From: Clostridiaceae bacterium
GTDB taxonomy: Bacteria > Bacillota > Clostridia > Lachnospirales > Lachnospiraceae
NCBI GenBank assembly: GCA_902363735.1
Contig: CABJBA010000003.1
Span: 310,001 to 374,000, forward strand
Direction: 5' to 3'
DNA length: 64,000 nt
Shown here: positions 1-8,775 of the stretch, piece by piece
Position numbering within the stretch: the first letter of the stretch is position 1
Layout of the letters: each line of letters starts with the position of its first letter
Made by a program: the position numbers and the translations under genes
The notes under the pieces: model-generated
Told to the model about the DNA's origin: nothing
The model's input: only the letters and a program-made list of their open reading frames with translations
The model's database searches: none

Positions 1-942
1 AAATCCGCGGATTGGCTGGGCTGGAACCACAGATTCTGCATGAAGCACAGGTCCTTCCCCGTCATAATCCTTCCAGAATTCATATGTGATCTCGGCCCTG
101 ACACGGACCCATTGCTTTGTTTCAAGAGATTTCGCTTCTCTTGATTTTGTTACAAACCCTAAAAATGTCATATCATCTTCACAGCAGGTCATTGCCATCC
201 GTCCCGGAACAAAGTAGTTTTTGGGGAAATCCGGAGTTTTTAAAACCATGGCTGTAAACTCTACTGTTTTTCCTTCATATCGGTCACGCCGTTCCATACA
301 GTCAATGTACCAGATTCCGTAAGCCTCCGGAGATATTTCCACCACTTCGGCGTTGATATCGTAAGGCAGGTCTTCATCGGAAATCTCATCAATCTCTCCC
401 TCAGAACCCTCAAATATGATTTCTCCTTTAAGACACATAGCCTTAAGAGTGCGGCGGTAACCGGACAAATCTTCTATTCCGTCACTGCGGTTGCAGATGA
501 CCATTTCCGATTCCCTGACCATAGCATACAAAAGCGGCTTCATATTGGCAGAATATAACTCAAAGGTTGTCATATCAATCAATGTGATCTGCTGATGAAT
601 CCTCCAGTCGTCAGGAAGTTTTAACTGATCCTGGTTCCACATGCCGTTCCACTCAATTAAAACCCGCTCCGGGTTGTAAAGCCGTTCCAGCTCCTGAAGC
701 CTGTCCGGATTCATTTCAGCCATAGTTTCTATGAATACGGCTTCTGTTTTATTCTGTTTCAGCAGCTTTGCATCATATTCTGTTTCTCCGTCTTCGCAAA
801 TAATCAGCAGGGTTTTTCCATCAGATTTAAAATAATCCTGTTCCATGGTAAATTGAAGAAACTGGGTTTTACCTGACTCTAAAAAGCCATTGATGAGGAA
901 TACCGGCATAAAGTCGTCTTCCATTTCATTGATATTGCTCAT
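1..942 (-). CDS. CobW-like GTPase with DUF1980-like C-terminal part (partial, 3' end outside window)
   Basis: The reading frame starts with ATG at 942 and runs off the left edge, giving 314 codons. The N-terminus has a P-loop in the form FLINGFLESGKTQF, followed by a poorly conserved guanine-specificity motif, N-R-S-D, about halfway. This is the G3E/CobW metal-chaperone GTPase pattern, although the usual C-x-C-C motif is not obvious. The last third contains the stretch P-G-R-M-A-M-T-C-C-E-D-D followed by W-V-R-V-R-A-E, which resembles the DUF1980/TIGR03943 domain normally found as a separate protein next to permeases and CobW GTPases. It lies 16 bp downstream of a second CobW gene on the same strand, so the two are probably co-transcribed. 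A metal-handling role is inferred from the family; the metal is unknown. Confidence 0.75.
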   Translation of the reverse strand, partial: MSNINEMEDDFMPVFLINGFLESGKTQFLQFTMEQDYFKSDGKTLLIICEDGETEYDAKLLKQNKTEAVFIETMAEMNPDRLQELERLYNPERVLIEWNGMWNQDQLKLPDDWRIHQQITLIDMTTFELYSANMKPLLYAMVRESEMVICNRSDGIEDLSGYRRTLKAMCLKGEIIFEGSEGEIDEISDEDLPYDINAEVVEISPEAYGIWYIDCMERRDRYEGKTVEFTAMVLKTPDFPKNYFVPGRMAMTCCEDDMTFLGFVTKSREAKSLETKQWVRVRAEITYEFWKDYDGEGPVLHAESVVPAQPIRGF

Positions 943-958
943 GCTTCCTCCGTTCGCC

Positions 959-2197
959 TTACTTTATAAAGGCTTTTTTAAGTTCTTCTTCCTTCAGATT
1001 TGCGCCGATTACGCAAACTTTACCGGTATATTCTGGCATCCCGTTACGGATTTCATACTGCTCCGGCACCAGGTCAAAATAAAGCCATGAACCTTTTTCC
1101 TCACCGGGAACCATTCCCTTAGCCCGGAGAACCTCTCCAAAGCTATCTCCATAAGCCAGCTCATCAAGAATCTCATCAAGCTGCTGCTTTGTCATGGAAG
1201 GCACATTTTCAACTCCCCAACTGGTGAACACTTCTTCAGCATGGTGATGGTCGTGATCCTGACCGCAGCCACATTCCTCTCCATGCTTGTGGTTGTGATG
1301 GCCGTGACCAGCGCCTTCCATCTCATGATCGTGATGATGGCCATGACCAGCGCCTTCCATCTCATGATCGTGATGATGGCCATGACCAGCACCTTCCTCA
1401 TTATGATCATGGTGGTGACCGTGACCGCAGCCTTCTTCGTCATGATCATGGTGATGATGCCCGTGACCGCAGCCGCAGCCCTTTCCATGTCCGTGCCCCT
1501 CGCCATGATGGCGGCCTTGACCGCAGCCGCAGCCTTCTCCCCCATGGTGGTGGTGGTGGCGTTTCTCTCTCACCTCTTCCATAAGCTCCTCTGCCATTGT
1601 ATCCGGCTTTTCAATAATTTCCAAAAGCTGTTTTCCGCTCAGTTCTTCACATGGTGTTGTCACAACAGAAGCTTTGGGATTCAGCTCACAGACAATTTCA
1701 ATAGCCTGGTTTACCTTATCAGCTGCTGCTATATCCGTACGGCTTAAAACAACAGTCCCCGCATGTTCAATCTGGTTATTAAAAAATTCCCCAAAATTCT
1801 TCTTATACATCCTGCATTTCTGGGCATCCACAATGGTCACTGCACTGTTTAAAGTTACCTCCAGTTCAGAAGCCACATCGATGACTGCCTTCATTACATC
1901 GGATAATTTCCCAACTCCTGACGGTTCGATAATAACACGGTCCGGATTGTATTTTGTCAGAACTTCTTCCAGAGACTTTCCAAAATCACCTACCAAAGAA
2001 CAGCAGATACAACCAGAATTCATTTCCCGGATTTCTATGCCGGCATCCTTTAAGAAACCTCCATCAATACCGATCTCACCAAATTCATTTTCAATAAGGA
2101 CTACCTGCTCACCTACGATGGCTTCCTGCAGTAACTTCTTAATAAAAGTCGTCTTTCCAGCTCCAAGGAAGCCGGAGATAATATCAATTTTTGTCAT
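959..2197 (-). CDS. CobW/G3E GTPase metallochaperone with His/Cys-rich repeat region
   Basis: The protein has 412 residues from an ATG preceded by an AGAGGTG ribosome site; an in-frame ATG 36 bp upstream lacks one. The P-loop GFLGAGKTTF, the S-G-C-I-C-C metal motif, E-P-S-G and S-R-T-D mark the N-terminal G3E GTPase domain, roughly residues 1-200. A long insert of histidine, glycine, cysteine and acidic residues (about 215-325) follows, then the usual CobW C-terminal domain (W-L-Y-F-D-L near the end). Family members deliver zinc, cobalt or other metals to client enzymes using GTP hydrolysis. The His-rich stretch suggests metal storage or buffering, but the metal cannot be read from sequence. 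It is followed by the second GTPase gene after 16 bp. Confidence 0.9.
   Translation of the reverse strand: MTKIDIISGFLGAGKTTFIKKLLQEAIVGEQVVLIENEFGEIGIDGGFLKDAGIEIREMNSGCICCSLVGDFGKSLEEVLTKYNPDRVIIEPSGVGKLSDVMKAVIDVASELEVTLNSAVTIVDAQKCRMYKKNFGEFFNNQIEHAGTVVLSRTDIAAADKVNQAIEIVCELNPKASVVTTPCEELSGKQLLEIIEKPDTMAEELMEEVREKRHHHHHGGEGCGCGQGRHHGEGHGHGKGCGCGHGHHHHDHDEEGCGHGHHHDHNEEGAGHGHHHDHEMEGAGHGHHHDHEMEGAGHGHHNHKHGEECGCGQDHDHHHAEEVFTSWGVENVPSMTKQQLDEILDELAYGDSFGEVLRAKGMVPGEEKGSWLYFDLVPEQYEIRNGMPEYTGKVCVIGANLKEEELKKAFIK
1262..1495 (-). repeat. 39-bp in-frame tandem repeat coding His-rich units
   Basis: About six 39-bp units lie head to tail; copies beginning at 1301, 1340 and 1379 are nearly identical and the outer ones are diverged. 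Each encodes a 13-residue unit of the form GHGHHHDHEMEGA. The period is a multiple of three, so gain or loss of a unit keeps the frame. Likely a site of copy-number variation between strains. Confidence 0.9.
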
Positions 2198-2414
2198 ATT
2201 AAAATACACCTCTATTCTTTCCATAAGCATCATTTACCCCATAATACTGAGAGCTTTATTAAAATAAAAAGCCTGCGTCAAATGAGCCCAATCCACTTAA
2301 TTTCTCCAAATCTGCAACTCTTTTATTGTGTCACAAACCTTATGCAAAGTCAAGCCGTGGGAAGCGGTTTTTCCGGCAGGTATTGTCTAAAAATTATCAA
2401 TCTCAGCAAAAAAC

Positions 2415-2442
2415 TTGTATTTTTACGAATTTGTGGTAAAAT
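2415..2442 (+). promoter_or_regulatory. Promoter for the PfoR-like gene
   Basis: TTGTAT and TAAAAT are separated by 16 bp, ending 63 bp before the start codon of the downstream gene. This is a reasonable housekeeping sigma-factor match. Confidence 0.5.
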
Positions 2443-2455
2443 ACATGACAACTGC

Positions 2456-2471
2456 TTTGACAAAGGTCAAA
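2456..2471 (+). promoter_or_regulatory. Inverted repeat TTTGAC-N4-GTCAAA, candidate operator
   Basis: A perfect 6-bp inverted repeat with a 4-bp spacer sits just downstream of the predicted -10 element and 34 bp before the gene start. The position suits a repressor site; the binding protein is unknown. Confidence 0.4.
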
Positions 2472-2505
2472 TGTGTGCACCAACAATTTAAAGGAGATTT
2501 TCACT

Positions 2506-3531
2506 ATGGAAAAAAGCGGCGTAAAAGAGTTCCTAAAAAGGAAAAACGTCACACTTACCGTCAGGACCTATCTCATTGATGCATTGGGTGCTATGGCATT
2601 TGGCCTTTTTGCATCTCTTTTGATCGGAACCATTCTGGGCACTTTAGGTCAGCAGACGGGGATCGAAATTTTCAATGTGGTAGCAGACTATGCCAAAGGC
2701 GCCACCGGAGCGGCCCTTGGTGTTGCAACCGCCTATGCCCTTCACGCTCCGCCTCTGGTACTCTATTCAGGTGCAGCTTCGGGGATTGCAGGCTATGCAC
2801 TGGGCGGTCCGGTGGGCGCCTTTTGTGCAACAATCGTCGGCACAGAACTGGGCAAAATTGTTTCAAAGGAGACACCTCTGGACATCCTGGTAACTCCGGG
2901 TGTAACCGTTGTTTCCGGCATTCTGACCGCACAGTTTATAGGCCCCGGTGTGGCCGGATTTATGAACTGGTTTGGCTCTCTTGTCAAAACCTCCACAGAA
3001 CTCCAACCCTTACTTATGGGAATTTTAGTGTCTCTGCTCATTGGTCTTGCCCTCACCCTTCCCATCAGCAGCGCTGCTATCTGTATTGCCTTATCCCTTG
3101 ACGGTCTGGCCGGAGGAGCCGCTACAGCGGGATGCTGTGCACAAATGATTGGCTTTGCCGTTCTTTCCTTCCGGGAAAACGGAGTAAACGGCCTTATTGC
3201 CCAGGGCCTTGGCACCAGCAAGCTTCAAATGGGAAACATTGTAAAGAACCCCAGGATATGGATTCCCCCCATTCTGACCTCCATGATAACCGGACCTCTG
3301 GCTACCATGGTATTCCGCCTAAAAAATATACCTACAGGCTCTGGTATGGGAACCTGCGGACTGGTCGGACCCATTGGTGTTTTTACCGCCATGGGCAGCG
3401 GCCTCAATACGTGGATGGGGATTTTATTTATCTGCTTTCTTCTTCCCGCTTTCCTTTCTCTTTTCTTCGGTGAAATCCTGAGAAAAGCCGGTTGGATAAA
3501 ATTTGGAGATTTAAAACTGGATTTAAAATAA
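2506..3531 (+). CDS. PTS IIC-like membrane protein (PfoR / PTS_EIIC_2 family)
   Basis: The protein has 341 residues from an ATG with an AAAGGAGA ribosome site. It is almost entirely hydrophobic, with eight or more membrane segments and repeated glycine-rich loops such as G-I-A-G-Y-A-L-G-G-P-V-G-A and T-G-S-G-M-G-T-C-G-L-V-G-P. These match the PTS_EIIC_2 family, whose best-known member is the PfoR protein of Clostridium perfringens, once thought to regulate toxin genes. No IIA or IIB partner is present nearby, so sugar phosphorylation by this protein alone is not supported and the substrate is unknown. It is monocistronic, with its own promoter and a hairpin downstream. Confidence 0.8.
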   Translation: MEKSGVKEFLKRKNVTLTVRTYLIDALGAMAFGLFASLLIGTILGTLGQQTGIEIFNVVADYAKGATGAALGVATAYALHAPPLVLYSGAASGIAGYALGGPVGAFCATIVGTELGKIVSKETPLDILVTPGVTVVSGILTAQFIGPGVAGFMNWFGSLVKTSTELQPLLMGILVSLLIGLALTLPISSAAICIALSLDGLAGGAATAGCCAQMIGFAVLSFRENGVNGLIAQGLGTSKLQMGNIVKNPRIWIPPILTSMITGPLATMVFRLKNIPTGSGMGTCGLVGPIGVFTAMGSGLNTWMGILFICFLLPAFLSLFFGEILRKAGWIKFGDLKLDLK

Positions 3532-3570
3532 ACTCGTCCGCAATTCATTTGCAGCTGTCTGCTGAAAAAT

Positions 3571-3600
3571 ACTGCCTTTTCTTTTAACAGAAAAGGCAGT
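3571..3600 (+). terminator. Hairpin downstream of the PfoR-like gene
   Basis: ACTGCCTTTTCT and AGAAAAGGCAGT form a 12-bp perfect stem with a 6-nt loop 40 bp after the stop codon. There is no T tract on the + strand, so termination would be weak in that direction. A near copy of the hairpin occurs at 14341-14369. Confidence 0.5.
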
Positions 3601-3724
3601 ATAAACATTCTCCCTTAGCCTTAATATGCTTTCGAATTTTGTCTTTTGCTTCTGGATTACTTCTGCATTTTATGATATTCTAATTTTATCCATTGACCTC
3701 ACTTAAGAGAAAGGATAAAATCAC

Positions 3725-4738
3725 ATGCCCGGCCCGTTGAAAAAAAAATTATGTATCTGCCTTTTGCTTTTAGGCTTTTCCCTTTCAGGCTGCTCACTTC
3801 AGTCTTCCGCCATATTGCCGTCGGATGATCCGGATTTAACAATTTTCACCAGTCAGGAAAAATCCATATATGAACCTATCATAAAAGAATATCAGGAACG
3901 GACCGGCTATAAAGTTCGTGTAGAAGCAGGTACCTTTCAGGACTTAAAGCATTATATTGAAGAAAATACTCTTGCGGACCGTTATGATGTGGCCTTTGGT
4001 ATCCATTCCGCCGATCTGGATTATTACAAGGACAGTTGGGAAGCATATGAAAGCCCTGAGAGGGTCACTCTCTTTCCAAATGCAACTCCCTCCCACCGGC
4101 TTTGGACAGGCTTTTGCTCCCTTCAGACAGTAATTGTGTACAACACAAAGGTTGTCACCTACCGCGAAGTGCCGACTGGATGGGAAAGCCTGCTGGACCC
4201 TTCCTGGAAGGGCAGAATTGCCTTTTTAAATCCAGAAGCCTCTGACATCTATTCCGCCGCATTAGTCTGCGCCTCCCATTCCTTCCAAAATTCAGGAGAG
4301 TATTTAAGGGCTTTTTCTAAAAACTTAAACACCCCTCTTTACACCACCTTGGAGCAGGTCAATCAGGCCGTTTCCGAAGGACAATATTCACTTGGAGTAA
4401 CCTTGGATACGCTGGCTGAACAAGTAAAATCAGAAGGCGGCGAAATTAATTACATTTATCCAAAAGAGGGAAGCTACTCCCAGCTTTACGGATCTGCCCT
4501 CATTTCGGGTTGTCAACATCCTGGACCGGCAAAGGCATTCATTGATTTTACTATCAGTAAAGACGTGCAGAGACTTCTTTCAAATAAATTGAACCGCCTG
4601 CCTGTAAGAAAAGAAGTCCACTCCGTTCTGAGTGTCACAGATACCTATCAGGATTCACAGACATTTGTTTCCCTTCGTAAGGATGTCATAGACAACTGGA
4701 AATCCCTGATGAGACATACCACTGATGAAGGGCGGTGA
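3725..4738 (+). CDS. Substrate-binding lipoprotein of a sensory system (HptA-like)
   Basis: The protein has 337 residues. Residues 1-23 form a lipoprotein signal with lipobox L-S-G-C (Cys23). The mature part is a class II periplasmic-binding fold close to iron/phosphonate/sugar-phosphate binders, with shared landmarks W-K-G-R-I-A, G-V-T-L, I-Y-P-K-E-G and A-K-A-F-I-D-F. The same landmarks occur in the transporter-linked binding protein at 11567-12652, so the two are paralogues. It is translated with a 4-bp overlap (GTGA) into a histidine kinase gene, not into a permease. That is the arrangement of HptA in Staphylococcus aureus, which presents glucose-6-phosphate to a sensor kinase. A ligand-presenting role is inferred from this layout. 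Confidence 0.8.
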   Translation: MPGPLKKKLCICLLLLGFSLSGCSLQSSAILPSDDPDLTIFTSQEKSIYEPIIKEYQERTGYKVRVEAGTFQDLKHYIEENTLADRYDVAFGIHSADLDYYKDSWEAYESPERVTLFPNATPSHRLWTGFCSLQTVIVYNTKVVTYREVPTGWESLLDPSWKGRIAFLNPEASDIYSAALVCASHSFQNSGEYLRAFSKNLNTPLYTTLEQVNQAVSEGQYSLGVTLDTLAEQVKSEGGEINYIYPKEGSYSQLYGSALISGCQHPGPAKAFIDFTISKDVQRLLSNKLNRLPVRKEVHSVLSVTDTYQDSQTFVSLRKDVIDNWKSLMRHTTDEGR

Positions 4739-6456
4739 TTGAGTTGTTCAAAAATCCGATTTATAAACTGCCCTTTAACATACAGATTTTTCTTGGCTGC
4801 CTTCTGGTTGCCATGATTCCGCTTTTATTTTCAGGTGTTTTTGTAGTTAAAATTTTTGAAGCCTCTTTAAACCGACAGTCTGTTACTGCCACAAAAAAAC
4901 AGTTGGAAGACGCAAAAGACCAGATTGATCAGCTTTTTTCTTCCTGTGAAGCCGCCTGCTACGAATTAGCCTGGGACAGCACTACTTACCGGACAATGCT
5001 GGACAGCAGCAGTATTGACGTTCAAAAAGACTTATATCTTTCTCTTTACCAGTCTGTTCAGAAAACTTACAGCTCCATCAGCTTCAGCCTTTACGATGCC
5101 GGAGGCCTTCTGCGGTTTACCACGGAAAGTAATAACCAGATTTCAGAATATCTGCCCCGTGACTGGGGGATTTTGAAAAAAGTTTCTCAAAACAGAGAAA
5201 TGGCCTATTACTGGACAGACCCCTACTTAAATAAAACCCCCGATTTAGTGCTCCAGGCCGCTTACTCTTTAGAAAATCCCCAAGGAGCCAGGACCGGTTA
5301 CTTAGTTCTTGACTTCACTCACGATAATTTAAGCCGGATTCTGCACAGTAACTATTCTGACAAGGACACTTTAATCATTCTTGATCATTTGGGTAACCCT
5401 GTTTATTGCACAAAAAAAGAGTACGGAGCAGAAGAAATCAGCCAGATCATCACTCAGGCCCGGAGCGGAACATACACCGGAAGATTCTTATACGACAGCA
5501 TAAACAGCCCTAAATACAGATACACCATACTTCTGCAAAAAGGCTCCCAGATCAGCGCCAGCGGAATAAAAACTATGAAAACCGTAAGTTTTGTCATTGC
5601 ACTGTTTTGTCTGTGGCTTTGCCTCATGGTTTCCCTGGCTTTAAGCCGGAACATTTCTCTTCCGGTAAGCAATCTTGACCGTGCTATGAAAAAGGTGAGG
5701 GATGGGGATCTGACCATTCATCTGACCACCAACAGAACCGACGAGCTTGGCAGGCTGATTGAAAGCTTTAACCGGATGACCCGGGATTTGAAGTTAAATC
5801 TGGAAACAGCAATCAGGCAGCAAAAGGATTTGAATGAAACCAGTTTAAAGCTGTACCAGACCCAGCTCAATCCCCACTTTCTTTATAACACACTGGACAC
5901 CATCAAGTGGAATGCAAAAATAAATCAAAATACACAGATTCCGGTTTTAGCGGAAAATCTGGCTCAAATTCTGCGAAGCAGCATTTCCTCCTCCTCCTTT
6001 ATCACTCTTCGTCAGGAGCTGGAAACCATAAAATCCTATATTGAAATTCAAAAAATCCGGTTTACTGAACGTTTTGTATATGAAGAAGAAATTTCTTATC
6101 AATTGGAAGCCTGTCTGGTTCCAAAAATGATTCTTCAGCCGTTGGTGGAAAATGCCATTCTTCACGGTCTGGAAGACTACTCCCAGGGTTATATCTGCAT
6201 CTACGGAACAGAGAAGCTAAAGGATGATAAAAAGGTTCTGCTCATCTCTGTAACAGACAACGGAAAGGGAATGAGTCAGGAAATCATTGACTGGATTAAC
6301 AGCCCAAACCCGAAAAACCGGACCGGACACCTTGGCCTATATAATGTCATACAGATTTTAAAGCTTTATTACGGTCAGCAGTACGGCTTGCATGCGGAAT
6401 TAAACCCGGAGGGAGGAACTACTGTAACCCTGATTCTTCCTATGGAACGGGGATAA
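4735..6456 (+). CDS. Sensor histidine kinase, YesM/LytS class (HptS-like)
   Basis: The 573-residue protein starts at a GTG overlapping the upstream stop. Layout: membrane segment about 15-40, extracytoplasmic sensor region about 41-278, second membrane segment about 280-303, HAMP domain (N-I-S-L-P-V-S-N-L through F-N-R-M-T) about 304-360, His_kinase domain with the phospho-acceptor His381 in Q-L-N-P-H-F-L-Y-N, and a HATPase domain with N-A-I-L-H-G and D-N-G-K-G-M. It should phosphorylate the response regulator encoded next. The gene order binder, kinase, regulator suggests that the lipoprotein upstream reports ligand binding to the extracytoplasmic region. Confidence 0.93.
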   Translation: MIELFKNPIYKLPFNIQIFLGCLLVAMIPLLFSGVFVVKIFEASLNRQSVTATKKQLEDAKDQIDQLFSSCEAACYELAWDSTTYRTMLDSSSIDVQKDLYLSLYQSVQKTYSSISFSLYDAGGLLRFTTESNNQISEYLPRDWGILKKVSQNREMAYYWTDPYLNKTPDLVLQAAYSLENPQGARTGYLVLDFTHDNLSRILHSNYSDKDTLIILDHLGNPVYCTKKEYGAEEISQIITQARSGTYTGRFLYDSINSPKYRYTILLQKGSQISASGIKTMKTVSFVIALFCLWLCLMVSLALSRNISLPVSNLDRAMKKVRDGDLTIHLTTNRTDELGRLIESFNRMTRDLKLNLETAIRQQKDLNETSLKLYQTQLNPHFLYNTLDTIKWNAKINQNTQIPVLAENLAQILRSSISSSSFITLRQELETIKSYIEIQKIRFTERFVYEEEISYQLEACLVPKMILQPLVENAILHGLEDYSQGYICIYGTEKLKDDKKVLLISVTDNGKGMSQEIIDWINSPNPKNRTGHLGLYNVIQILKLYYGQQYGLHAELNPEGGTTVTLILPMERG

Positions 6457-6490
6457 ATACATAAAATCAACACAGAAAGGTCGGTGTTCT

Positions 6491-7255
6491 ATGTATCGTG
6501 TTATTCTTGTAGAGGACGAGTCGGTGGTACGTAAAGGCATTGCCTTAACGACTGACTGGAACGCACTTGGATGTGAGCTGATTGGGGAGGCTGCCAACGG
6601 AGAGGAAGGGTTGTCTCTCACTCTCCAGTTAAATCCGGATATTGTCATCACTGATGTAAAAATGCCACGGATGGATGGGGTGGAAATGATTAAAAAGCTG
6701 AGGGTTACAGGCTCACTTTCCAAGTTTATTATTCTCACTGCCCACGGAGATTTTAAATATGCCCAAAGCGCCCTCCGTCTGGGGGTAAGTGACTATTTGC
6801 TGAAGCCTTTAAAGGATGGAGATCTGGAGCAGGCCATTTACCAGGTCATCGCATCCCAAACCCCAGTCTCCTCCAAAGAGCTCCCTCCGGGGGTAAAACC
6901 GGAGATTTTTTCCGTGGATTTTAACCCGGATTCTTTCAGCAGATATGTACAGAATGCCCTTTTGTTTATCTCCCATCACTATATTGAAGATATTAACATC
7001 AGCACAATCTCCAGACATCTGGAAATCAGCGAAGGCTATTTAAGCCGTATTTTTAAAAAAGAGACCGGCTATACCTTCAGTAATTATCTGATTTTCTACC
7101 GGATTAAGCTGGCCATGAAGCTGCTGGAAAACTGCCGGGTCAAGGTTTACGAGGTAGCGGATCAGGTTGGCTACTCAGATTCAGCATACTTCAGCGTTCA
7201 GTTTAAAAAAATTGTGGGGATTTCCCCCTCAGAGTACCAGGACCGCTATCAATAA
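6491..7255 (+). CDS. Response regulator with AraC-type DNA-binding domain (YesN/HptR-like)
   Basis: This 254-residue protein has a receiver domain (1-120) with the acidic pair E8-D9, phospho-acceptor Asp55 in I-T-D-V-K-M-P, and the conserved lysine in L-L-K-P. Two helix-turn-helix units of the AraC/XylS type fill about 150-254, ending in G-Y-S-D-S-A-Y-F-S-V-Q-F-K-K. It is the last gene of the sensory operon, 34 bp after the kinase. Regulators of this class usually activate a transporter operon next door. The convergent ABC/phosphohexomutase operon (7317-12652) is the obvious target, and a 22-bp palindrome lies upstream of that operon. Confidence 0.93.
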   Translation: MYRVILVEDESVVRKGIALTTDWNALGCELIGEAANGEEGLSLTLQLNPDIVITDVKMPRMDGVEMIKKLRVTGSLSKFIILTAHGDFKYAQSALRLGVSDYLLKPLKDGDLEQAIYQVIASQTPVSSKELPPGVKPEIFSVDFNPDSFSRYVQNALLFISHHYIEDINISTISRHLEISEGYLSRIFKKETGYTFSNYLIFYRIKLAMKLLENCRVKVYEVADQVGYSDSAYFSVQFKKIVGISPSEYQDRYQ

Positions 7256-7259
7256 AAAA

Positions 7260-7303
7260 AGCGTTGTCAAACAGCAATTCTCTGCCTGTCTGATAACGCT
7301 TTT
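7260..7303. terminator. Bidirectional intrinsic terminator
   Basis: AGCGTTGTCAAACAG at 7260-7274 pairs with CTGTCTGATAACGCT at 7286-7300, allowing two wobbles. A run of T follows on the + strand and a run of A precedes it, so it can end both the sensory operon and the convergent phosphohexomutase operon. Confidence 0.8.
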
Positions 7304-7316
7304 CATTTTACTGATC

Positions 7317-8762
7317 TCAGGATTCTACATCCAGAAATTTTTCCATAAGCCTGCAAAGCTTCACAGCGTCCTCCTCTTTCTCCATTTCACAAAAAATTCT
7401 GAGAAGCGGTTCTGTTCCTGAAAATCTTGCGCTGATCCAGCCGCCGTTTTCCAGGTAAATCTTGCATCCGTCCATATAACTTACCCTGCTGACTGTAAAG
7501 GGAATTTCAGGCAGTTTTCTCTCTTCCATAAGAATATGCTCTATTTCTTCCTTCTTTGCAGGAGTAAACCGGTAATCCCTTTCCAGCATATAAAACTCCC
7601 CATATTCCTTTTTAATTTCCAGCCAGATTTCTGACAGCTGTTTTTTTGTCACAGCAATCATTTCCACCAGCAATGCAGCGGCATAAATGCCATCTTTGCC
7701 GTGAATATGCCCTTTTACTGTCAGACCGCCAGAGGATTCCCCTCCAATGATGGCGCCTGTTTCCTGCATTTTTGCCGAAATATGCTTGAAGCCCACGGGA
7801 ACCTCATAGCATTTTTCTCCATAGCATTCCGCCACATGGTCCAGCATATGGGTAGTGGAAAGATTTCTGACAACCGGTCCTTTCCAGCCCTTGTACTTTA
7901 AAAGATAATAATAAAGCAATACCAAAATCTTGTTGGGGTGAAGGAAATTTCCCTTGTCATCAATGACTCCCAACCGGTCTGCATCTCCGTCTGTTGCAAT
8001 TCCGATATCGCAGAAACGGTCAAGTACATAATTTTGAAGATTTCTCATAGTGCTTTCCGTAGGCGCAGGCATCTTCCCTCCAAACAGAGTGTCGTGCTGG
8101 GCATTAATCGTCTCTATGGTGCATCTGGCCGCAGAAAGTATAGTATTTAAAGCCGTTAAACTCACTCCATACATAGGGTCAATGGCTACCCTTAAATCAC
8201 GTTTCCGTATGGCATCCATGTCAACCATTTCAATAATCCGGTCCAGATATTCATTTAATGGGTGAATTTCTTTTACGGTTCCTGCTTCTATGGACTTTAA
8301 GTAATAAGAAGGAGGCATTTTTCCCTCTTCAAAAGAGTTTGGAGTATATTCCTGTTCCGCCCGCTCCAGGTAACGTTCAATATCCCTTGTCTGCGCCTCA
8401 TCCGCATCCCTTCCTCCATAGGTGAACACCTTTATGCCGTTGTAAATAGCCGGATTGTGGCTGGCTGTCACCATCATTCCATAATGGAGCTTATGCTTCA
8501 TTACATAGTACATAATCAATGGAGTTGGAGAACTGCGGTTTACGAACCACACCTGGATTCCTTCCTTTACAAAAACCTCACTGGCCCATATGACAGCCTC
8601 TTTGGACAGAAACCGCCTGTCATATCCAATGACGATGCCTTCCCCCTGTACCCCTTCTGCCTTCATTTTCATAGCCAGAGCCAGAGATAGTTTCTGTATA
8701 TTTTCTTTCATAAAGCCTTCTCCGATAATTGCTCTCCAGCCACCTGTTCCAAACCGTATCAT
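7317..8762 (-). CDS. Phosphoglucomutase/phosphomannomutase family phosphohexomutase
   Basis: The protein has 481 residues and an AAAGGAG ribosome site. Signature motifs occur in order: the phosphoserine loop T-A-S-H-N-P, the magnesium loop D-G-D-A-D-R, the sugar-specificity loop G-G-E-S-S-G-G, and the phosphate-binding R-F-S-G-T-E-P near the C-terminus. The family interconverts hexose-1-phosphates and hexose-6-phosphates; sequence alone does not separate glucose from mannose activity. It is the last gene of a four-gene operon behind an ABC importer, which suggests that it processes the imported compound. That fits a sugar phosphate substrate for the transporter. Confidence 0.9.
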   Translation of the reverse strand: MIRFGTGGWRAIIGEGFMKENIQKLSLALAMKMKAEGVQGEGIVIGYDRRFLSKEAVIWASEVFVKEGIQVWFVNRSSPTPLIMYYVMKHKLHYGMMVTASHNPAIYNGIKVFTYGGRDADEAQTRDIERYLERAEQEYTPNSFEEGKMPPSYYLKSIEAGTVKEIHPLNEYLDRIIEMVDMDAIRKRDLRVAIDPMYGVSLTALNTILSAARCTIETINAQHDTLFGGKMPAPTESTMRNLQNYVLDRFCDIGIATDGDADRLGVIDDKGNFLHPNKILVLLYYYLLKYKGWKGPVVRNLSTTHMLDHVAECYGEKCYEVPVGFKHISAKMQETGAIIGGESSGGLTVKGHIHGKDGIYAAALLVEMIAVTKKQLSEIWLEIKKEYGEFYMLERDYRFTPAKKEEIEHILMEERKLPEIPFTVSRVSYMDGCKIYLENGGWISARFSGTEPLLRIFCEMEKEEDAVKLCRLMEKFLDVES

Positions 8763-8775
8763 GAGAACTCCTTTC

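Noticed and set aside
1241..1747. 168-codon Met/Val/Ala-rich frame on the + strand and similar frames opposite the His-rich region
   Set aside because: It is the antisense reading of the His-rich repeats of the CobW gene; the composition comes from the repeat, with no ribosome site.
2793..3221. 142-codon frame antisense to the PfoR-like gene
   Set aside because: Shadow of a well-supported membrane protein gene; basic, proline-rich product without family features.
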